Shown here one piece after another: positions 59,549 through 64,000 of a stretch of 64,000 bases of DNA. The stretch is taken from positions 13,134 through 77,133 of the forward strand of contig CAYXJZ010000004.1 of assembly GCA_964465355.1 (NCBI GenBank), written 5' to 3'. Below the pieces are notes generated by a model. The model did not search any database. It had not been told where the DNA came from and saw only the letters and a list, made by a program, of their open reading frames with translations. Source of the stretch: JAABTL01 sp964465355. Lineage in GTDB: Bacteria; Deinococcota; Deinococci; Deinococcales; Trueperaceae. Each line of letters opens with the position of its first letter. The stretch's first letter is position 1. The translations under genes and the position numbers were made by a program.

Positions 59549-60004
59549 GTGAACCCAGCCGCATCCGACCAGCCGGCCGACTCCGCGTCGGCCAAGCTGA
59601 GGGCCGTCGCCCCCGTCATCTTCGTGCGCGACGTCGTCGCTGCCGAAGCCTACTACCGCGAGAGGCTGGGCTTCGAACCGGGTCGCCTCTACAACCACCC
59701 GCCCGACTTCTGCATCCAGTCCCGCGACGGCTGCTCCGTCATGCTGGCCAAGTCAGCGGTGGTCACGCCCCATTGGCAGGTCGTACGCAACACCTGGACC
59801 GCCTACTTCTGGGTGGACGATGCTCGCGCGCTGTACGACGAGATGGTGGGACGCGGTGCCACCATCGACTACGGGCTGGGCCTGAAGGACTACGGGGTGC
59901 TGGAGTTCGGCGTGCAGGACCTCGATAGGCATGACCTGGGGTTCGGGCAGGTGGTGAGGGACAAGGCGACATCGCCCGACCTCCAGACCCCGCCGGCAGG
60001 CTGA
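59549..60004 (+). CDS. VOC (glyoxalase/bleomycin-resistance) family protein
   Basis: A 151-aa protein with the two beta-alpha-beta-beta-beta modules of the VOC fold: APVIFVRDVVAAEAYYRERLGFEP (~21-44) and WTAYFWVDDARALYDEMVGRGATIDYG (~82-108), ending YGVLEFGVQDLDRHDLGFGQ. Members bind metal and act as lyases, dioxygenases or drug-binding proteins. GTG start directly after the preceding stop. The usual metal His/Glu set is incomplete, so a binding role is possible. Confidence 0.85.
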   Translation: MNPAASDQPADSASAKLRAVAPVIFVRDVVAAEAYYRERLGFEPGRLYNHPPDFCIQSRDGCSVMLAKSAVVTPHWQVVRNTWTAYFWVDDARALYDEMVGRGATIDYGLGLKDYGVLEFGVQDLDRHDLGFGQVVRDKATSPDLQTPPAG

Positions 60005-60017
60005 GGCTGCCAGTCGG

Positions 60018-60299
60018 CTACACCGGGCCGATCGACCTCGTCGGGCCGTGCGAACCGTCCTCAGCCCGCCGCGCCAGCTCCTGGCGAGCACGGGCCAACT
60101 CGCCGAAGTCCTCGAGGGTGGCGGTGCCGCTCCTGACGCGCAGGTCGAGGGCCTCGCTGAACGCGAGCAGTTCGTCGTGCCCCATGGCCTCGACGACTGG
60201 CCCGATGTCGTGGTCATGGCTGGCCAACCGCTCCTCCTCCTGTCGGCTGTTCCCAGCCGCCTGACGAAACCCTACGCAGCGGCGGATTAAGGCGGCCAT
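60018..60299 (-). CDS. Small helical hypothetical protein
   Basis: About 93 aa, not recognised. The C-terminal half (EAMGHDELLAFSEALDLRVR, TLEDFGELARARQELARRAED) is strongly helical and charged and looks like real coding sequence. The start is uncertain: ATG 60299, or the internal ATG of MGHDELL. No ribosome site is evident. It is convergent with the VOC gene and divergent from the STAND regulator. Confidence 0.45.
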   Translation of the reverse strand: MAALIRRCVGFRQAAGNSRQEEERLASHDHDIGPVVEAMGHDELLAFSEALDLRVRSGTATLEDFGELARARQELARRAEDGSHGPTRSIGPV

Positions 60300-60373
60300 A
60301 AACGCTCTGGCTTGGCGACCACCGCCCCCTTCAGGCATGTGGGCGCTGGGGGAGCCCGCCTCTGCGCCCTGGC

Positions 60374-60379
60374 TATACT
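60374..60379 (+). promoter_or_regulatory. Candidate -10 of the STAND/BTAD regulator gene
   Basis: TATACT lies 10 nt before an in-frame GTG (60390) and 13 nt before the ATG (60393). No good -35 is found at 17-18 bp. A near-leaderless transcript is likely. Confidence 0.4.
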
Positions 60380-60392
60380 TCCTTGACTTGTG

Positions 60393-62936
60393 ATGAGCAG
60401 CTTCCGTCCTCAGGCAGATAGCCGCTACCTCACGCGCCCACGGCTGCTCGATCAGCTCCCTGACGAGCCCGGCTTCGTGGTGTGGCTGGAGGCGCCGTAC
60501 GGCTATGGCAAGAGCGTGCTGGCCAGTCAGTGGGCCCAACGCTTGGAGGAGGACGGCTGGCGCACCACCTGGCTGGCCGCCGGTGGCCGCGATCCGCGTT
60601 CGCAGCTCGCCACCGAGCTCGGCCTGCCTGCCGGCTCGCCATGGAGCGTGACGCTCGACCTGCTGTGGTCCCAACGCACACTGCTGGTCCTGGAGGACCT
60701 GGAGAGCCTGGACGATCACGAGGATCTGGCCCCCCTGCTCAGGGACGTGCGCGGCCTGCTGCTGCTGGCCAGCCGCGGCCCCGTGCGCGCCTCGGAGATG
60801 CCGCGCCTGCTGACCTCAGGCAGGCTCAGCCACTTGGANNNNNNNNNNNNNNNNNNNNNNNNNNNNNNNNNNNNNNNNNNNNNNNNNNNNNNNNNNNNNN
60901 NNNNNNNNNNNNNNNNNNNNNNNNNNNNNNNNNNNNNNTTCGTGCAGCTGGGCGAGTCCGGCTACCGCCTGCATGCCTTGGTGGCCGAGTCGATCGTGGC
61001 AGCCCACACCGAGGCGGCCCATGCAGCCCTGAGGCGCGCCGCCGGGCGCCTGCCCAAGGTCCTGTTCGGTGAGGCGCTGGAGCGCCTCGGTGACCACCAG
61101 GCCCTGCTGCACCTGTTGGAGGAACCAAGGGCGCAGGTCTACCGCCAGGCGCCCGAGACCTACCTGCGCTGGGATGCGCTGGTCGACGATCCGCCCAGCG
61201 CCTTGAGGCACGTGACGGCCGGGGCGGCGCACAAGGTGCTTGGTCACCACCAGGAGGCCGTTGCACGGCTCAGGGCGGCGCTCGAACTGGGCGGCTTGGC
61301 GCCCAACGACGAGATCCTCGCGCTCAAGGAGCTGTCCTGGTCGCTTGCCTTGCTCGACAACGACCAGGCACTGGCCGTGTTGGAGCGAGGCGAAGCGCTG
61401 CTGGACAAGGTCGAGCCGGAGCTGGCGGGTCGTTTCCTCTCCGACGCCTCCTTCGTCGACGCGGTGGTGGGGCGTTACGACGAGGCCGCCGTCAAGCTCG
61501 AGCGGTCGCTGGCAAGGCTGCCGACTGACAGCGCCTTCCGCAGCGCCACCCAGATCAACCTGGCGCTGAACCGCTGGGACGCGCACGGCGACTACGACGG
61601 CCGCGTTGCGGCCCAGACACGCACCTTGGAAGCCGTCTGGCGCATGTACCCGAGCGACGCCCCGGGCCAGTGCCGCGACCTGGCCATGCTGCATGCCTGG
61701 GCCGGCGAGCGCGCGACCGCCCGCTCCTACCTCGAGCAGGCGCGGCGAGGCGAGCGGGCCAACCCCATCGTCGGACTCGAGGCGCGGGCGGCGCTGGCGG
61801 CGATGGACGGGGACCAGACCGCCTTCCCCCCGCTACTGGAGAGCGCAAGGACGTGGGGCAGCGATTACACCGTCGACGTCATCACCATGTACGCCATCGA
61901 CACGCTACCGGCCGACGCCCTGCTTGCCGCGGCAACGCAGGCCTATCAGGCCCTCAGCACCTCCGGCCTGGCGGTGGCCTCCTACGCCAAGCGCCTCGCC
62001 CATGCCGGCGAGCAGGCCGAGGCCCTGCGCCTGTTGGCGACTGCCGCCAGCACCTACACCCCCCGCGCGTACCAGATCTACCTGGCGGCTGCCCGCTACA
62101 CCATCACGCGGCTGGCTGCCGACCTGGAGGCCTTCCTGGCGCTCACCACCGCCGGCGCCCGCCTTCTGCCCGGGCTGATCCCGCTGGATGAGCTGCCGCA
62201 CGACCGGCCCGAGCTCAGTCTGGCCTATCCCCTCGAGGAGGTCATGGCGTCCTCCTGGAAAGAGGCCATGACCCTACGCCTCGGCGAACTGCCCGAGCTG
62301 GAGCTGAGGCTGCTCGGTGGCTTCGAGTTGCGTCACATGGGGCGCAGCCTCGACCTGACCGACCGCCAGAAACAGTTGGTCGTCCTGTTCCTGCTCGGCT
62401 TGAGCCGTGAAGAGGTGGCTGAGGCGATCTGGCCCGAGGTCGACCAGACGAGGCAACGCAACAACATGGGCGTCCAGTTCAGCCTGCTGCGGCGCGTGGT
62501 CGAGCCATGGGGCACGACCACCTTCGTGTTCGAGGACGGGCTGCGACGGGTGGCCTCCGATCACGCCAAGCTGCTGGCCGCCATCCAGGCCGGCGACGCG
62601 GCAGGGGTCTTGGCCACCTACCGGGAACCCTTCGCCGCCGGCCAGAACCTGGACGCCATCGACGAGCATCGCGCCTGGCTGCGCGAGCAGGTCGTAGCTG
62701 TGCTGAGCGCAGCCGCCGACGACGCCGAAGCCGGCGTGGCCGAGTCCTACCTGGCCAAGGTCATCGAGCTCGACCCCTTCGACGAGGAGGCGCTGCGCGC
62801 GCTGCTGCGGCACCTGGTGGGGCGCGGCAGGATGCGCGAGGCGCAGCGCCACTACGCGGCGTTCGCGGAGCGGATCCGGGAGGAACTGGGGATGGAGCCG
62901 GAGGAGGAGACCGGGCGGGTGCTGGGCTTGGGCTGA
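60393..62936 (+). CDS. STAND-type ATPase / BTAD-domain transcriptional regulator (MalT/SARP-like), interrupted by an assembly gap
   Basis: About 847 codons as displayed. An N-terminal NTPase has Walker A EAPYGYGKSVLASQWA (~33-48) and Walker B-like LLVLEDLESLDD (~94). A long alpha-helical TPR-like region (~190-600) follows. The C-terminus has an OmpR-type winged helix (LELRLLGGFELRHMGRSLDL near 635; RQKQLVVLFLLGLSREEVAEAIWP) and a BTAD helical domain ending FAERIREELGMEPEEETG. Such proteins integrate a ligand signal and activate transcription. The 100-N gap at 60839-60938 hides the rest of the NTPase and the frame across it is unproven. Its target genes are unknown. Confidence 0.85.
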   Translation: MSSFRPQADSRYLTRPRLLDQLPDEPGFVVWLEAPYGYGKSVLASQWAQRLEEDGWRTTWLAAGGRDPRSQLATELGLPAGSPWSVTLDLLWSQRTLLVLEDLESLDDHEDLAPLLRDVRGLLLLASRGPVRASEMPRLLTSGRLSHLXXXXXXXXXXXXXXXXXXXXXXXXXXXXXXXXXXFVQLGESGYRLHALVAESIVAAHTEAAHAALRRAAGRLPKVLFGEALERLGDHQALLHLLEEPRAQVYRQAPETYLRWDALVDDPPSALRHVTAGAAHKVLGHHQEAVARLRAALELGGLAPNDEILALKELSWSLALLDNDQALAVLERGEALLDKVEPELAGRFLSDASFVDAVVGRYDEAAVKLERSLARLPTDSAFRSATQINLALNRWDAHGDYDGRVAAQTRTLEAVWRMYPSDAPGQCRDLAMLHAWAGERATARSYLEQARRGERANPIVGLEARAALAAMDGDQTAFPPLLESARTWGSDYTVDVITMYAIDTLPADALLAAATQAYQALSTSGLAVASYAKRLAHAGEQAEALRLLATAASTYTPRAYQIYLAAARYTITRLAADLEAFLALTTAGARLLPGLIPLDELPHDRPELSLAYPLEEVMASSWKEAMTLRLGELPELELRLLGGFELRHMGRSLDLTDRQKQLVVLFLLGLSREEVAEAIWPEVDQTRQRNNMGVQFSLLRRVVEPWGTTTFVFEDGLRRVASDHAKLLAAIQAGDAAGVLATYREPFAAGQNLDAIDEHRAWLREQVVAVLSAAADDAEAGVAESYLAKVIELDPFDEEALRALLRHLVGRGRMREAQRHYAAFAERIREELGMEPEEETGRVLGLG
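60839..60938. other. Assembly gap (100 N)
   Basis: A run of exactly 100 N, the usual placeholder for a scaffold gap of unknown size. It falls in the NTPase domain of the STAND regulator, so the true length of that protein is not known. Confidence 0.99.
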
Positions 62937-62947
62937 GGCCTGCTAGG

Positions 62948-64000
62948 TGTAGTTCCTCTGGACGTTGTGAACACTTGAGGCGGACGAAGGCCTCCATGCA
63001 GGATGTGGGTAGCGACACTCACCGCCTGACACGGAGGCCTTCGTGATCCACGCTAACGCACCGTTCACGCCCAAGGGGCGACTTCGTCTCGCTTCGCTCA
63101 TCGTCGATGACGGTTGGACGGTGAAGAGCGCTGCGGAACGATTCCAATGCTCACCCGCCACCGCCTCGAAGTGGGCCAGACGCTACCGGGCTGGGTTGCC
63201 GATGACCGACCGCTCCTCACGCCCGGCGTCCTCACCGACCCGCTGCTCCAGGCGGCTGGAGCGACGCATCATCGGTCTGCGGGTCACACGCAAGTGGGGT
63301 CCGCACCGCATCGCCTATCACTTGGGGCTGGCACGTTCGACGGTGGGTCGCGTCCTCGCTCGTTACCGCATGCCGCTGCTGAAGCACCTCGATCAAGCCA
63401 CCGGACTGCCGGTGCGGAAGCCGAAACCGACTCGTTACGAGGTCGCTGTGCCGGGTCAGCTGGTGCATGTGGACATCAAGAAGCTCGGCCGCATCCCCGA
63501 GGGTGGCGGGCATCGCAAGCTCGGACGGCAAGCCGGGAACCGCAACAACGCTAAGCGAGGTCGCGGCTACGCCTACCTCCATCACGCAGTGGATGACCAC
63601 TCAAGACTGGCGTACTCAGAGATCCTAAGTGACGAGCGCAAGGAGACCGCCACCAGCTTCTGGCAACGAGCCAAGACCTTCTTCCAGCACGCCGGCATCA
63701 CCATCACCGCAGTGATGACCGACAACGGTTCCTGCTACCGCTCACACGCGTTTCGCAAGGCACTAGGAGAGATTCAGCACCGCTTCACCCGCGCCTATAG
63801 GCCGCAGACCAACGGCAAGGTCGAACGCTTCAACCGCACCCTCCTCAGCGAATGGGCCTACCAGAGCACCTACACCAGCGACGAAGCCCGCGCAGCGACC
63901 TATCCAGCCTGGCTCCATCACTACAACCACCACAGGCATCACACCGGCATCGGAGGCCAAACCCCAGCCTCACGCATTCACAACCTCACGGGGAACTACA
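62948..64000 (+). mobile_element. IS481-family insertion sequence, both ends visible
   Basis: The left end begins TGTAGTTCC at 62948 and the right end finishes GGAACTACA at 64000. Over the first 24 positions the two ends match in about 20 as inverted repeats. Length is 1053 bp, normal for IS481. Just left of the element is GCTAGG (62942-62947), which fits the NCTAGN target preference known for IS481; the matching copy would lie outside the window. The element sits 11 bp after the stop of the STAND regulator. It carries one transposase gene. Confidence 0.88.
63043..64000 (+). CDS. IS481-family transposase, stop codon outside window
   Basis: 319 codons are visible from GTG 63043 with GGAGG upstream. 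N-terminal HTHs (LIVDDGWTVKSAAERFQCSP and HRIAYHLGLARSTVGRVL) are followed by an rve DDE core: GQLVHVDIKKLGRI (first Asp, ~145), ITAVMTDNGSCYRS (second Asp, ~226), RPQTNGKVERFNRTL (Glu, ~263), and the ending HHYNHHRHHTGIGG. All catalytic residues are intact. The frame is still open at the last base of the right inverted repeat (TAC A). If the target duplication GCTAGG follows, the next codons would be AGC TAG, giving a stop. Confidence 0.92.
   Translation, partial: MIHANAPFTPKGRLRLASLIVDDGWTVKSAAERFQCSPATASKWARRYRAGLPMTDRSSRPASSPTRCSRRLERRIIGLRVTRKWGPHRIAYHLGLARSTVGRVLARYRMPLLKHLDQATGLPVRKPKPTRYEVAVPGQLVHVDIKKLGRIPEGGGHRKLGRQAGNRNNAKRGRGYAYLHHAVDDHSRLAYSEILSDERKETATSFWQRAKTFFQHAGITITAVMTDNGSCYRSHAFRKALGEIQHRFTRAYRPQTNGKVERFNRTLLSEWAYQSTYTSDEARAATYPAWLHHYNHHRHHTGIGGQTPASRIHNLTGNY

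Noticed and set aside
60839..60938. Treating the STAND regulator as one intact reading frame
   Set aside because: The 100-N run is a scaffold placeholder; the continuous frame across it is a matter of chance and proves nothing about the hidden sequence.

Overview
The window is 64 kb of GC-rich bacterial DNA packed with metabolic genes. The promoters that can be read share a -35 of TTGACN type, a 17-18 bp spacer and a -10 of TANNNT type. In several genes the -10 ends only 5-7 nt before the start codon, which implies leaderless mRNA. Together with the large STAND/BTAD-type regulator near the right end and the many Dpp-type transporters, this fits the Deinococcota (a Truepera-like lineage) best. 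That is an inference without any database search; a Chloroflexota-like origin is the main alternative. Two runs of N (10 and 100 bases) show it is part of a draft or metagenome scaffold.

Layout. 1-888: 5' part of a secreted GH3 beta-glucosidase, reverse strand. 986-4348: a toxin-antitoxin island (hipBA, RHH/PIN and Phd/PIN). 4393-5307: EamA exporter. 5351-18132: a LacI-controlled sugar locus. Its reverse arm holds DppBC permeases, a binding protein, Gfo/Idh dehydrogenase, M19 dipeptidase and epimerase; its forward arm holds a fucose/arabinose isomerase-like protein, an FGGY kinase and a GH3 enzyme. 18129-28572: a locus probably run by a FadR/FCD regulator, with two FAD oxidoreductases, a PHP hydrolase, a TIM-barrel isomerase, a binding protein, DppBC and a DapA-type aldolase. 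28681-30763: a lower-GC stretch with a long hairpin and an AlbA_2/HATPase regulator-like protein. 30835-35796: RraA-like protein, nitrilase-family amidase and a peptide-type transporter.

35972-42652: Lrp regulator, DppC, binding protein, M24 creatinase/prolidase-like protein lacking metal ligands, DppB, amidohydrolase and a SugE/Gdx guanidinium exporter. 42678-48600: FCD regulator and cupin, divergent from a large binding protein, a NagB-like deaminase/isomerase and a gamma-glutamyltransferase. 48647-56721: creatininase-family protein, amidohydrolase, Rieske protein, Gfo/Idh dehydrogenase, LVIVD-repeat protein, DppC, DppB and binding protein, ordered from low to high coordinate on the reverse strand. 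56945-62936: class-A beta-lactamase-like hydrolase, FCD regulator, P-loop kinase, small unknowns, VOC protein and the STAND/BTAD regulator. 62948-64000: an IS481-family element that appears to end exactly at the window edge.

How it works together. The window is a series of scavenging cassettes. Each pairs a substrate-binding protein and usually two Dpp-type permeases with its own hydrolases or oxidoreductases, and most have a local regulator. There are six binding proteins and five DppB/DppC pairs but no ABC ATPase gene, so a shared ATPase encoded elsewhere is predicted.
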